The notes under the pieces were generated by a model. The model ran no database searches. It was given only the letters and a program-made list of their open reading frames with translations, and was not told where the DNA came from. A program made the position numbers and the translations under genes. From NCBI RefSeq assembly GCF_026342405.1, contig NZ_JAPEMU010000001.1, positions 3,162,001 through 3,226,000 on the forward strand: 64,000 nucleotides of DNA. The letters are read 5' to 3'. Positions 1 to 7,085 of this stretch are shown piece after piece. The stretch is from Kitasatospora sp. NBC_00240 (GTDB lineage Bacteria; Actinomycetota; Actinomycetes; Streptomycetales; Streptomycetaceae). Each line of letters opens with the position of its first letter. Positions within the stretch are counted from its first letter, which is position 1.

Positions 1-811
1 GTATGGCGCGGATCATGGACAGGGAATCAGCCTGCGACAGCGCTTCAACCTGCAGCCGATCGTAGTTCCTCTCCCATCCGGTGACCGTCTCCGTTTCACG
101 CTCCAGGAAGCCCCGTTGTTGCGATTCCGTGTACCCCAGCACCGACCGGTCGGCAAGCGTCAGCAGGGTCACGGGCAAAGCGAACGGGCGACGCTCCCCC
201 AGGTCGTACGGCGCCACCTGAACGATCACGTTCGGCCGGCCGGCCAGGCTCTGCAGGTGGTCCAACTGGCGTGCCATCACCTCACGTCCACCGATCGAAC
301 GCCGCAGGCAGCTCTCGTCCAGCACCGCGTGCACGATCGGCGCCGGATTCCGCTCCAGCAGTGACTGGCGGGTGGCCAGGAAGGCCAGGCGCTCGTCGGC
401 CTGGCCTGGGGTGATGTTGCCCCGCCCGACGGCCGCCGCCACCAGCGCGGTCGCGTACTCCTTTGTCTGCACCAGTCCGGGGATGACGCCGAGTTCGAAG
501 AGTCTGATCTCGGCGGCCTTGGCCTCGTCCGCCGCGTACTCCGGAAACCCCTCCAGCAGGGCGGTGTTGCGCTGCTGCCACCACATCAGCGACAGCGTGC
601 CGCCCGTCCCCAGCGCCTCGTCGACGAGACGGGCGAAGCGAGCGGACGGCGGGCGCTGGGCGAGCTCCACGTACGAGACGTAGGAGGCGCCGTAGCTGAC
701 CAGCTTCCCCAACTCGGCCTGTGTCACGTTCGCCGCCTGGCGCGACCTGCGGAGCTGTACTCCGAAGGCGGCCCACGGCGAGGCCGAGGGATCGAGTTCC
801 TTCAGGTTCAC
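1..811 (-). CDS. XRE-family regulator with DUF5753 domain (3' end cut by window)
   Basis: The frame opens at GTG 811 after a GGGGGAAG Shine-Dalgarno and stays open to the window edge, giving 270 codons. An XRE helix-turn-helix lies at about residues 10-65 (LRRSRQAANVTQAELGKLV). It is followed by a DUF5753 ligand or partner domain from about residue 90, with the usual IPGLVQTKEYA-like segment and a terminal WERNYDRLQ stretch. Such proteins in Streptomyces are DNA-binding regulators, often paired with a DUF397 protein and sometimes described as Scr1-type antitoxin-like. No DUF397 gene is visible here because the downstream side is outside the window. An in-frame GTG at 832 is an alternative start. 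The gene is divergent from the 942 gene. Confidence 0.85.
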   Translation of the reverse strand, partial: MNLKELDPSASPWAAFGVQLRRSRQAANVTQAELGKLVSYGASYVSYVELAQRPPSARFARLVDEALGTGGTLSLMWWQQRNTALLEGFPEYAADEAKAAEIRLFELGVIPGLVQTKEYATALVAAAVGRGNITPGQADERLAFLATRQSLLERNPAPIVHAVLDESCLRRSIGGREVMARQLDHLQSLAGRPNVIVQVAPYDLGERRPFALPVTLLTLADRSVLGYTESQQRGFLERETETVTGWERNYDRLQVEALSQADSLSMIRAI

Positions 812-941
812 GAGCGCTTCCCCCAACTCCACACTACGAGTTGTCAAGTCGAAACTGGTACCGATCGTAGCTCCTCCCGGTAATCATGGGGACACGAACA
901 GTGAAGTTCGTCGCCTGCAAGAACCCTACGGAGCAGAGCCC

Positions 942-1349
942 ATGACGAGAGATCAGTCCGACCGCCCGCAGCCGTCCCCGGCTCCGGTGAGCGACCGTTC
1001 GATGCCCAGTTGCGAGTGCCCCCGGGACTGCGGCGGCCGCCCCGAGGCCGGGCTCAGGCTCACCAGCCCGTACCCGCCGGTCGCGGCCGCGGCAGGCCGC
1101 CCGGCGCCGCCGACCATCCCGTACGTTCCCCGGCAGGTGGGCGAACTCGTGCTCGACGCGCTGAGCGGGCGGCTCGGCCACTTCATGGACCGGATCGGGA
1201 AGACGGTCTACCTCCGGCCGGAGTCCGGCGGCGCGGAGTGGGAGGCCGATCCCGGCTGGATCGACCGGCCGCCCAAGGCGCTCGGGGCGAAGCTGTCCGA
1301 GCGGAACCGGGACAGTCGGCTCAACTCCGGTACCGCGGAGCCGGTATGA
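942..1349 (+). CDS. Small conserved-type hypothetical protein, 135 aa
   Basis: I do not recognise a family. The N-terminal half is rich in Pro and Ala and contains a CECPRDCG cluster. The C-terminal half (about residues 60-115) is more ordered, with an amphipathic stretch around VGELVLDALSGRLGHFMDRIGKTVYLRPESGG. It starts with ATG behind a GGAG motif. Its stop overlaps the ATG of the next gene by four bases, so the two are probably translated together. Its position divergent from a DUF5753 regulator suggests it may be a target or partner of that regulator; this is inference from context only. Confidence 0.6.
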   Translation: MTRDQSDRPQPSPAPVSDRSMPSCECPRDCGGRPEAGLRLTSPYPPVAAAAGRPAPPTIPYVPRQVGELVLDALSGRLGHFMDRIGKTVYLRPESGGAEWEADPGWIDRPPKALGAKLSERNRDSRLNSGTAEPV

Positions 1350-1900
1350 GGCCCCCGGTGCGCCCGGTGGCGGCGCCGGCCGCCACCGTCGTGGTGGTCG
1401 CCGTCAGCGGCGCCGTCGCCTTCGGTGCGGCCTGGCCGATCCGGGACGGGCCGGCGGGCACCACCGGTCTGGTCGCGCTGCTGGCGTTCGGGATCTCGCT
1501 CATGGTGGGGGTCTCGGCGTCCGAACCGGTGATGTGCCGGGCGGCCGCAGACCCGGCGGAGGCGGCACCGGACTCGGGGCCGGACTCGGGACGGTGTGCG
1601 GAGTCTCCCCCGCCGTGGGTGTCCGGCCCGGCGCCCGCACCGGCAGCGACACCGGCACCGGCACGGACGCCGACGGCGGAGCGGTCGCCGGTGCCCGCCC
1701 CGGACGGCGAACGGCGGCGCGCCGACCGGTGTTTCGGCTGCCTCCGGCTGGCGGAGGTGGCCGGATCGGGCCAGCTGACCGTGGCCGACTCGACCGTCCC
1801 GCTGCACCTGTGCCGGTGGTGCCTGGAACATGTGGAGGACTGGCACGCCCGGGAGGCGGCCCGGCTCCGGACGGAGCGCGAGCCGGCCTCCCGTGGCTGA
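1346..1900 (+). CDS. Putative two-pass membrane protein with C-terminal paired CxxC motifs
   Basis: The ATG overlaps the preceding stop (ATGA), indicating translational coupling. The 184-aa product has two hydrophobic segments at about residues 8-30 and 38-58. A disordered Pro/Ala linker follows (about 65-120). The C-terminal module carries CFGC near 129-132 and CRWC near 156-159, which could bind zinc. The arrangement suggests a membrane-anchored cytoplasmic metal-binding tail. No named family is recognised. It forms an operon with the 135-aa gene upstream. Confidence 0.6.
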   Translation: MRPPVRPVAAPAATVVVVAVSGAVAFGAAWPIRDGPAGTTGLVALLAFGISLMVGVSASEPVMCRAAADPAEAAPDSGPDSGRCAESPPPWVSGPAPAPAATPAPARTPTAERSPVPAPDGERRRADRCFGCLRLAEVAGSGQLTVADSTVPLHLCRWCLEHVEDWHAREAARLRTEREPASRG

Positions 1901-1919
1901 GGCGGGCGCGGGCGGACGG

Positions 1920-1981
1920 AGTCAGCCCACGCCAAGCCCGCGCCAAGCCCACGATCAGCCCGCGATCAGCCCGCGATCAGC
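1920..1981. repeat. 11-bp tandem repeat array, about 5.6 units
   Basis: Five consecutive 11-base units followed by a partial unit share an AGCCCRC ending: two begin GCCA, two begin GATC, and the first is degenerate. The array fills the space between two convergent genes, and the stop codon of the HAD gene lies inside the fourth unit. The last residues of that protein are therefore encoded by repeat sequence. Copy-number change by slippage could move the stop. Confidence 0.75.
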
Positions 1982-2649
1982 TTCGGCAGCTCGGTGATCG
2001 AGGCCAGGACGTGGGTCGCGCCGTCCGCGCGCAGCCGCTCCTCGCCGTGGGCGCCGGTGAGGACGCCCGCGACGATCGGGGCGCCGGAGCGGGTGCCGGT
2101 GAGCATGTCGTAGCCGGTGTCGCCGGCGACGGCGATCTGCCGGACGGAGTCGGTGCCGGTGCGGAGCAGCGCGGTGAGCACCATGTCCGGGTAGGGGCGG
2201 CCGCGGCCGGCCTCGGACGGGCAGAGGGTGAGGTCGGCGATGCCCTGCCAGCCGAGGGCGTTGAGGATGCTGTCCTGGGTGGAGCGGGAGAAGCCGGTGG
2301 TGAGGACCACCTTGCGGCCCTGGCCGCGGAGTTCGGCGATGGCCTCGGCGGCGCCGGGGATGGCGGCGCAGTGCCCGGCGCCGACCAGGTCGTGGTAGGC
2401 CTCCTCGAAGGCGAGGTTGGCGCGCTGGGCCTTCTCCTCCTCGCCGAAGAGGTGCCGGAAGACCGAGATCTTGGACTCGCCCATGGTGGCGTGGACGTGC
2501 TCCAGCATGCGCCGGTGCTCGGGGCTGTCGGCCTCGACCCCGAGGGCCGCGGCGGCGGAACGGAAGGCCAGCTCGACCAGACCGTCGTCGGCGACGGTGG
2601 TGCCGGCCATGTCGAGGACGACCAGACGGATGTCGGTGCTCATGCTCAA
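1966..2649 (-). CDS. Phosphonatase-like HAD hydrolase
   Basis: This 227-aa HAD-superfamily enzyme resembles phosphonoacetaldehyde hydrolase (PhnX). Motif I is LDMAGTT, with the nucleophile Asp13 and the DxAGT spacing typical of phosphonatases. The cap carries MGESK, whose Lys60 lines up with the Schiff-base lysine of PhnX (MGLLK in my recollection of the Bacillus enzyme). GRPYPDM and AGDTGYDM supply the later motifs. Its neighbour is a DadA-type FAD oxidoreductase, a pairing known for the PhnX-like TIGR03351 and TIGR03364 families, which are proposed to act on an aminophosphonate related to 2-aminoethylphosphonate. The likely reaction is C-P bond cleavage of a phosphono-aldehyde. Substrate identity is inferred. 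Confidence 0.85.
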   Translation of the reverse strand: MSMSTDIRLVVLDMAGTTVADDGLVELAFRSAAAALGVEADSPEHRRMLEHVHATMGESKISVFRHLFGEEEKAQRANLAFEEAYHDLVGAGHCAAIPGAAEAIAELRGQGRKVVLTTGFSRSTQDSILNALGWQGIADLTLCPSEAGRGRPYPDMVLTALLRTGTDSVRQIAVAGDTGYDMLTGTRSGAPIVAGVLTGAHGEERLRADGATHVLASITELPKLIAG

Positions 2650-2733
2650 GTGTCCTTAAAGATAGGCGCGTTCGATTGCGAGGGGGAACAGGTTCGGCGG
2701 GGCTGGGGGCAGCCTCTGCGAGGGGCCGCGGGC

Positions 2734-3855
2734 TCAGAGGCCGGCGAGGTCCGCGGTGGCTTCGGCGATGGCCGGCGAGCAGGTCATGCCGCGCCCGCCG
2801 GGGCCGGTGACCAGCCAGACGCCGTCCCGCAGCTGCTCGCGGTGGACGACCCGGGAGCTGTCGGTGCACTGGGCGTAGACCCCGGCCCAGCGACGCCGGA
2901 TCCGGGGCAGCCGCCGGCCGAGCAGTTCCTCGGCGACGGAGACCAGGTGCTCGTACGGCGCCTCGTCGACGTCGAAGGCGAAGGGGTGCTCGTACTCGTG
3001 GGTGTCGCCGATGGTGAGGCCGCCGTCCTTGCGCTGGACCATCAGCAGCTGCATCTTGTGCTCGGCCGCGACCGGCGGCTGCGGCTGGACGGCCTTCAGC
3101 TGCTCCAGCGCGCCGCCGGCGAAGGCGGGGTAGTAACGGAAGCTGTCGCCGTCGGCGACCGAGGTGGTGAGCGGCTCGTCCAGCGGGTCGGTCTGCATCA
3201 TCTGCAGGCGGACGCGGCGGACCGGCAGGTCGGGGGCCAGTTCGCGGACCAGGCCGCCGGTCCACGCGCCGGTGCAGAGGATCACCAGGTCGCCGGTGTG
3301 CACGTCGCCGTGGTCGTCGCGGACGGCGTTCTCGCCGATCACCTCGCGCACCTCCCGCCCGGGCAGGAAGGTGTAGCGGCCGGTGGCCGACATGGCGGCG
3401 CGCAGCGCGGGCTGGGCGATCCGCGGCTCGACGGCGGCGTCCTGGCCGCACCACAGGGCGCCGAGCAGCTTGCCGCGCAGGGCCGGGTTGGCGGCCCGGG
3501 TCTCCGCGGGGTCGAGCAGGCGGTAGCCGCGGGCGGCGGCGTCCGGCAGGGTGGTGGCGTGCTCGGCGACGGCCAGTTCGGCCTCGGTCGTGATCGCGGT
3601 GAGCGAGCCGTTGGCGCGGAACCCGAGGGCGGGCACCCGCTCGCCGATCCGCTCCCACAGCTCGCGGGCGCGCAGCGCGGTGGCGAGTTCCTCGCCGGCG
3701 GCGCGTCCGCTGACCCAGACCAGCCCGAAGTTGCGGACGGACGCGCCGCGGGCCTCGGCCTCGCGCTCCAGGTGAACGACCTCGTGGCCGCGCTCGACGG
3801 CCTGCCAGGCGTGCATGCTGCCCAGGACGCCTGCTCCTACAACGATGATTCTCAT
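2734..3855 (-). CDS. DadA-type FAD-dependent oxidoreductase (TIGR03364-like, phosphonate-associated)
   Basis: The protein has 373 aa. It begins with a Rossmann FAD-binding motif at residues 5-12 (VVGAGVLGS) and continues as a DAO-fold flavoprotein. The motif CTGAWTGG and the C-terminal GPGGRGMT segment complete the FAD site. The start at ATG 3855 puts the Rossmann strand at the very N terminus; the longer frame upstream is low-complexity Arg/Val and unlikely to be protein. The family is proposed to oxidatively deaminate an aminophosphonate so that the adjacent HAD enzyme can cleave the resulting aldehyde. The gap to the HAD gene is about 84 bases, so they probably form an operon. A GntR-like palindrome lies about 72 bases upstream. 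Confidence 0.85.
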   Translation of the reverse strand: MRIIVVGAGVLGSMHAWQAVERGHEVVHLEREAEARGASVRNFGLVWVSGRAAGEELATALRARELWERIGERVPALGFRANGSLTAITTEAELAVAEHATTLPDAAARGYRLLDPAETRAANPALRGKLLGALWCGQDAAVEPRIAQPALRAAMSATGRYTFLPGREVREVIGENAVRDDHGDVHTGDLVILCTGAWTGGLVRELAPDLPVRRVRLQMMQTDPLDEPLTTSVADGDSFRYYPAFAGGALEQLKAVQPQPPVAAEHKMQLLMVQRKDGGLTIGDTHEYEHPFAFDVDEAPYEHLVSVAEELLGRRLPRIRRRWAGVYAQCTDSSRVVHREQLRDGVWLVTGPGGRGMTCSPAIAEATADLAGL

Positions 3856-3926
3856 GCGGCCAGGCTGTCGCCTGGAGGTGGCCGCGAGGGGTCCGAATCG
3901 CGGCGCGCAGGTGAATGGCCCAGAAA

Positions 3927-3940
3927 GTTGTACAGACAAC
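3927..3940. promoter_or_regulatory. Candidate HutC/GntR-type operator upstream of the phosphonate-like genes
   Basis: GTTGTACAGACAAC has five-base inverted arms around a four-base centre. On the minus strand its core reads TGTCTGTACA, one base away from the TGTCTATACA type of site that I associate with HutC-subfamily GntR regulators. It lies in the 258-base gap upstream of the FAD oxidoreductase. No GntR gene is present in the window, so the regulator would act from elsewhere. Confidence 0.4.
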
Positions 3941-4113
3941 ACGCTCTTGATCGTCCGGCTCACCGGAGCCCCGGCCGGGCCGGCGGACCCACCTCCACAC
4001 CCTCGGACCCACCGCCGCACGCGTACTCGCACCCGTACGCGGACCCACCGGGGCACCGCCCCTCGGGCCCACCACCGCCCCGCCGCGGGCTCGGCGCAGG
4101 AGCGCCCCCGGGC

Positions 4114-4626
4114 TCAGCGCAGGACCGTCGCCCGCAGGTAGTTGCGCCGCCCGAACTGCGGCTCGTCCACCGCCGTCAGCTCCTCCACCTGGAGCCGGTA
4201 GAGCGCGGCGGCCCCGGCGCCGGTGAGGAACTGCTCGCGGACGTCCGGGTCCTGCGCGAACGAGGGGTAGCGGCCCTGGTACGCGGCGAGGGCCGCCTCC
4301 GCCTGCCGCCCCCACGCCTCGCAGGCGCTGCCGGTCAGCTGGACGCCGCGCAGTTGCTCGCCGAAGACCGGCGGCGGCAGGAAGACGGTGGCGGCGGCTC
4401 TGGCCTCCTCGGCGAGGTGGAGGCTGTGCCGGGTGGAGCGCTCGCTGACGAAGTAGAGGACGAGGTCCTCGTCGTAGGCGAAGAAGGCCAGGTTGGCGTG
4501 CGGCCCGCGCTCGGGGCCGGCGGTGGCCAGGGTGAGCACCATGCTCTCGGCCAGGATGCCTTCGACGCCCTTGCGGAAATCCTCGGCGGGCCACTCGCCC
4601 TGCGTGATGTCGAGCCGGTACGGCAT
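4114..4626 (-). CDS. Pyridoxamine 5'-phosphate oxidase-like flavin-binding protein
   Basis: The 170-aa protein has the PNPOx-like split-barrel pattern: an N-terminal strand block around LTLATAGPERGPHANLAFF (about residues 32-50), then VLYFVSERSTRHSLHL and a GVQLTGSACE segment. Such proteins bind FMN or F420 and reduce or shuttle varied small substrates; the specific substrate cannot be read here. ATG 4626 follows GGAGGG at ideal spacing. It has its own upstream region and is separated from the FAD oxidoreductase by 258 bases, so a shared operon is unlikely. Confidence 0.75.
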   Translation of the reverse strand: MPYRLDITQGEWPAEDFRKGVEGILAESMVLTLATAGPERGPHANLAFFAYDEDLVLYFVSERSTRHSLHLAEEARAAATVFLPPPVFGEQLRGVQLTGSACEAWGRQAEAALAAYQGRYPSFAQDPDVREQFLTGAGAAALYRLQVEELTAVDEPQFGRRNYLRATVLR

Positions 4627-4651
4627 GGCGCATCCCTCCGCTGGAACGACA

Positions 4652-4695
4652 GAGCCGGGCGTGGACCCCGGTGTTCGGGGGCCCTCGCCCGGCTC
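4652..4695 (-). terminator. Hairpin downstream of the PAP2 gene
   Basis: Ten-base perfect arms (GAGCCGGGCG and its complement) enclose a smaller ACCCC/GGGG pairing. It lies after the PAP2 stop and before the PNPOx-like gene on the same strand. There is no U-tract, which is common for Streptomyces terminators. Confidence 0.55.
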
Positions 4696-4748
4696 ACATG
4701 CTCTCCCCGCCGGCCCGGCCGCACAAGAGTGGCGGACGACCGCCGGGA

Positions 4749-5462
4749 TCAGTCCGCCGGCATCCGCGCCGGGGTCTCGCGGGGCACGCCGGGGTCGGTC
4801 GGGCCGGCGCCCAGCAGGGCGCCGAACGGCCCCGCGCGCCCCCGGTCCACCAGCGGGGCGGCGCGGCCGGCCGCCAGGGCGAGCGGCAGGCCCACGGCGG
4901 TGCCGACCAGCGCGCCGACGAGGACGTCGTGCGGGTAGTGCACGCCGACCCAGACCCGGGAGAGGCCCATCAGGGCGGCCGCGACCCAGCCGGTCCAGGC
5001 GAGGGCGGTCAGGCCGAGACCGCGGAAGGCGAACCAGAGCGCGGCGGCGGCCGCGAAGGCGATCACCGTGTGGTTGCTGGGGAAGGACCAGTCACCGGCG
5101 CCCGGGCAGGTCTCCAGGGAGATGGTGCCGGCGATCTGCGCGCAGGGGCGGACCTCCTCCACCAGGCTCTTGAACACCGAGTTGACGAGGTACGCGACGA
5201 TCACGACGAACGGCGAGGCCAGCACCCGGGCCAGCACCACGGAGTCGGCCCCCCGGGCTCGCCACCAGGCGTACAGCATGAGCAGCGCGAACAGGCCGAG
5301 CCCGACCGCCGACCAGGCCTTGACCAGCTCGTCCAGCCAGTGCGGGGCGCGGTCGGCCCAGCCGACGACCCGGACGTAGAGGCCGCCGTCGATGCCGCTG
5401 CCGTCGTAGGCGAGCAGCGCGCGCGGCCCGGCCGGAAGCCCCTGGGGCACGGTGACGGTCAC
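4749..5462 (-). CDS. PAP2-family membrane phosphatase
   Basis: This 237-aa integral membrane protein has all three signature motifs of the PAP2/acid phosphatase superfamily. These are Lys98 with Arg105-Pro106 (KSLVEEVRP), PSNHT at about 128-132, and SRVWVGVHYPHD at about 168-179, where the histidines and aspartate form the catalytic site. Several hydrophobic helices flank them. It probably dephosphorylates a lipid pyrophosphate or phosphatidate at the outer membrane face; undecaprenyl pyrophosphate is one option. Its GTG start overlaps the DedA stop by four bases, so the two are translationally coupled. Confidence 0.85.
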   Translation of the reverse strand: MTVTVPQGLPAGPRALLAYDGSGIDGGLYVRVVGWADRAPHWLDELVKAWSAVGLGLFALLMLYAWWRARGADSVVLARVLASPFVVIVAYLVNSVFKSLVEEVRPCAQIAGTISLETCPGAGDWSFPSNHTVIAFAAAAALWFAFRGLGLTALAWTGWVAAALMGLSRVWVGVHYPHDVLVGALVGTAVGLPLALAAGRAAPLVDRGRAGPFGALLGAGPTDPGVPRETPARMPAD

Positions 5463-6088
5463 GTGTCGCCCCCGCCACGGCGCCCCTTACGGGCGCGGAA
5501 CAGTTCAAGAACAAGAGGAATCACGGAGACAACTACTACCAGACCGATGATGGGTAGCAGATAACGGTCGATATCCGGCACGGACGAACCGAGGGCGTAT
5601 CCGGCCATCGTCACCCCGACGGCCCACAGGGTGCCGCCCACGATCTGCCAGAGGGTGAAGGTGCGCAGCGGCACGTCGAGGACGCCGCAGAGCGGGTTGA
5701 GCACGGTGCGCACCACCGGGATGAAGCGGGCCAGCACGATCGCCTTGCCGTAGCCGTACCGGGCGAGCAGTTCCTCGGCCCGCAGTACGCCGTGGTGCAG
5801 GCTCTTATTGCTCGACCGGCGCAGCAGGGCGTGCCCGCCGCGGCGGCCGATCAGGTAGCCGACCTGGGCCCCCAGCAGTGCGCCGAGCACGGCGGCCGGG
5901 AGCACCTGGTGGAGGTGGAGCCGGGGGCCGTCGGTGGCGCCGGGGACGCAGAGCAGGCCGGCGGTGAAGAGCAGCGAGTCGCCGGGGAGGAAGAAGCCGA
6001 TCAGCAGGCCGGTCTCGGCGAACAGGATGACGGCGATGCCCAGGGCGCCGAAGGCGGCCAGCAGGGAGGAGGCGTCCAGCAGGTTCAC
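5459..6088 (-). CDS. DedA-family membrane protein
   Basis: With GTG 6088 as start (GAAG eight bases upstream) the product has 209 aa and the DedA/SNARE-associated hallmarks: an N-terminal re-entrant segment with FxxPGD (GFFLPGDSLLF) and the later FIPVVRTVLNPLCG motif, then C-terminal helices. Family members flip or recycle polyprenyl phosphate or phospholipids. A longer frame to 6256 adds only repetitive residues encoded by short DNA repeats, so I reject it. The gene is co-transcribed with the PAP2 phosphatase. Together they suggest a lipid-carrier pathway in which PAP2 removes phosphate and DedA moves the product. The last helix uses unusually A/T-rich codons. Confidence 0.85.
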   Translation of the reverse strand: MNLLDASSLLAAFGALGIAVILFAETGLLIGFFLPGDSLLFTAGLLCVPGATDGPRLHLHQVLPAAVLGALLGAQVGYLIGRRGGHALLRRSSNKSLHHGVLRAEELLARYGYGKAIVLARFIPVVRTVLNPLCGVLDVPLRTFTLWQIVGGTLWAVGVTMAGYALGSSVPDIDRYLLPIIGLVVVVSVIPLVLELFRARKGRRGGGDT

Positions 6089-6177
6089 CGCCAGTGCTTC
6101 GTGACCGGCCTGCCCTGGACCGGCCTGCCCCGGACCGGGGAGGGCCGGACCGGGGAGGGCCGGGCCCGCGAGGCTCC

Positions 6178-6222
6178 GGACGTGTGCCTGCAGGACGTGC
6201 GCCTGCAGGACGTGCGCCTGCG
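6178..6222. repeat. Three 15-bp direct repeats upstream of dedA
   Basis: Three head-to-tail copies of GGACGTGCGCCTGCA, with one variation in the first and one in the last, lie between the dedA start and the BlaI operator. A second set of shorter repeats (CTGCCCYGGACCGG and GGGGAGGGCCGGACC types) adjoins at about 6110-6165. None is palindromic. Confidence 0.6.
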
Positions 6223-6306
6223 CGGCGGACCACGTGGACACGGACGACTCGAACACGGCGGGCGGACCTCCCGGACGTTGGGGGCGACCCCGCGGGGCGC
6301 ACTACT

Positions 6307-6349
6307 GTCGTCTACAGTCATGTAGACGGTCTACGTGACTGTAGACGAC
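6307..6349. promoter_or_regulatory. BlaI/MecI-type operator, double dyad
   Basis: Two adjacent palindromes of 18 bases occur at 6310-6327 and 6329-6346, both with GTCTAC and GTAGAC arms. Together they form one larger perfect dyad with 14-base arms (6307-6320 and 6336-6349). The TACA and TGTA half sites match the operator type of BlaI/MecI repressors. The site lies 20 bases before the ATG of the BlaI-like gene and in front of divergent dedA, so it probably represses both. Confidence 0.75.
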
Positions 6350-6369
6350 CGCTGGAGGAAAACCCCGAC

Positions 6370-6852
6370 ATGAGTGAAGCGCCGTCGGCCCGTCGCTCCG
6401 CCGGGGAGCTGGAGGCCCGGGTGCTGGCCGTCCTCTGGGCCGCGGAGCACCCGCTGACCCCGCAGGACGTCCGGGCCGCCCTGGGCGCCGGGCTCGCCCG
6501 GACCACGGTCGCCACCATCCTCGCCCGGCTGCACGACAAGGGGACGGTGGAGCGGATCAGGGCCGGCCGGGCGTACGGCTACGTTCCGACCGTCCGGGAC
6601 CCGGCCGGGCTGGCCGCCCGCCGGATGCGCACCGAGCTGGAGCGCGGGGCCGACCGCTCCACCGTACTGGCGCGCTTCGTCTCCGACCTCTCGGACGAGG
6701 ACGAGCGGGTGCTGCGCGACCTCCTCGGGGAGCGCGCCGGCGGCCCGCGCGGCCGCCAGGGCTCCCCCGTCCCGATCGAAGCCCCGGACGCCACCACCGA
6801 CCCGCACCGCACGGCCGACGCCGCCCGGAGCGCCGGCCCGCCCGGGCGCTGA
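6370..6852 (+). CDS. BlaI/MecI/CopY-family transcriptional repressor
   Basis: The 160-aa protein starts at ATG 6370 (GGAGG upstream). Residues about 10-85 form the BlaI winged helix (LEARVLAVLWAAEHPLTPQD, then RTTVATILARLHDKGTVER and a GRAYGYVP wing). Residues 90-125 make the dimerisation helices. The tail after about 128 is disordered. BlaI repressors are usually inactivated by cleavage through a membrane metalloprotease (BlaR1, M56), but no such gene is adjacent. Instead the divergent genes are dedA and PAP2. Control of a lipid-phosphate module by a BlaI repressor is inferred from the shared operator. Confidence 0.85.
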   Translation: MSEAPSARRSAGELEARVLAVLWAAEHPLTPQDVRAALGAGLARTTVATILARLHDKGTVERIRAGRAYGYVPTVRDPAGLAARRMRTELERGADRSTVLARFVSDLSDEDERVLRDLLGERAGGPRGRQGSPVPIEAPDATTDPHRTADAARSAGPPGR

Positions 6853-7085
6853 CGGCCACTCACCGCCCCGATCGCCGCCCCGACGGCGCCCCGACGCCTG
6901 CTGGACAGGGTCGCAGCCGCCGCCCAGAATGACCGCAAGGGGCGAAGGTCTGCGCGAACGTGCAGCTCATACCGGTCGGTAGGTCACATTTGCGCACGGG
7001 ACCCCCGCCGACCGTGCTCCCGCCGTACGCTTTCGGCAACGCGTCAACGACGAGGTAGCGACGGTTCGCGGCTAGGGGGAGCGGA

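Noticed and set aside
842..847. TTGACA on the minus strand before the first DUF5753 gene
   Set aside because: No -10 box at 16-18 bases; taken as chance.
52..884. CCGATCGTAG segment occurring both inside the first DUF5753 gene and in its upstream gap
   Set aside because: One copy is ordinary coding (ERNYDRLQ) and the match is too short to argue for a repeat or operator.
1534..4938. Plus-strand open frame of 1134 codons opposite the HAD and FAD genes
   Set aside because: It is an antisense shadow of high-GC coding on the minus strand, low-complexity Gly/Ala/Arg, with no family features.
6089..6256. N-terminal extension of DedA to 6256
   Set aside because: It is encoded by short DNA repeats, lacks family similarity, and a good GTG with Shine-Dalgarno exists at 6088.
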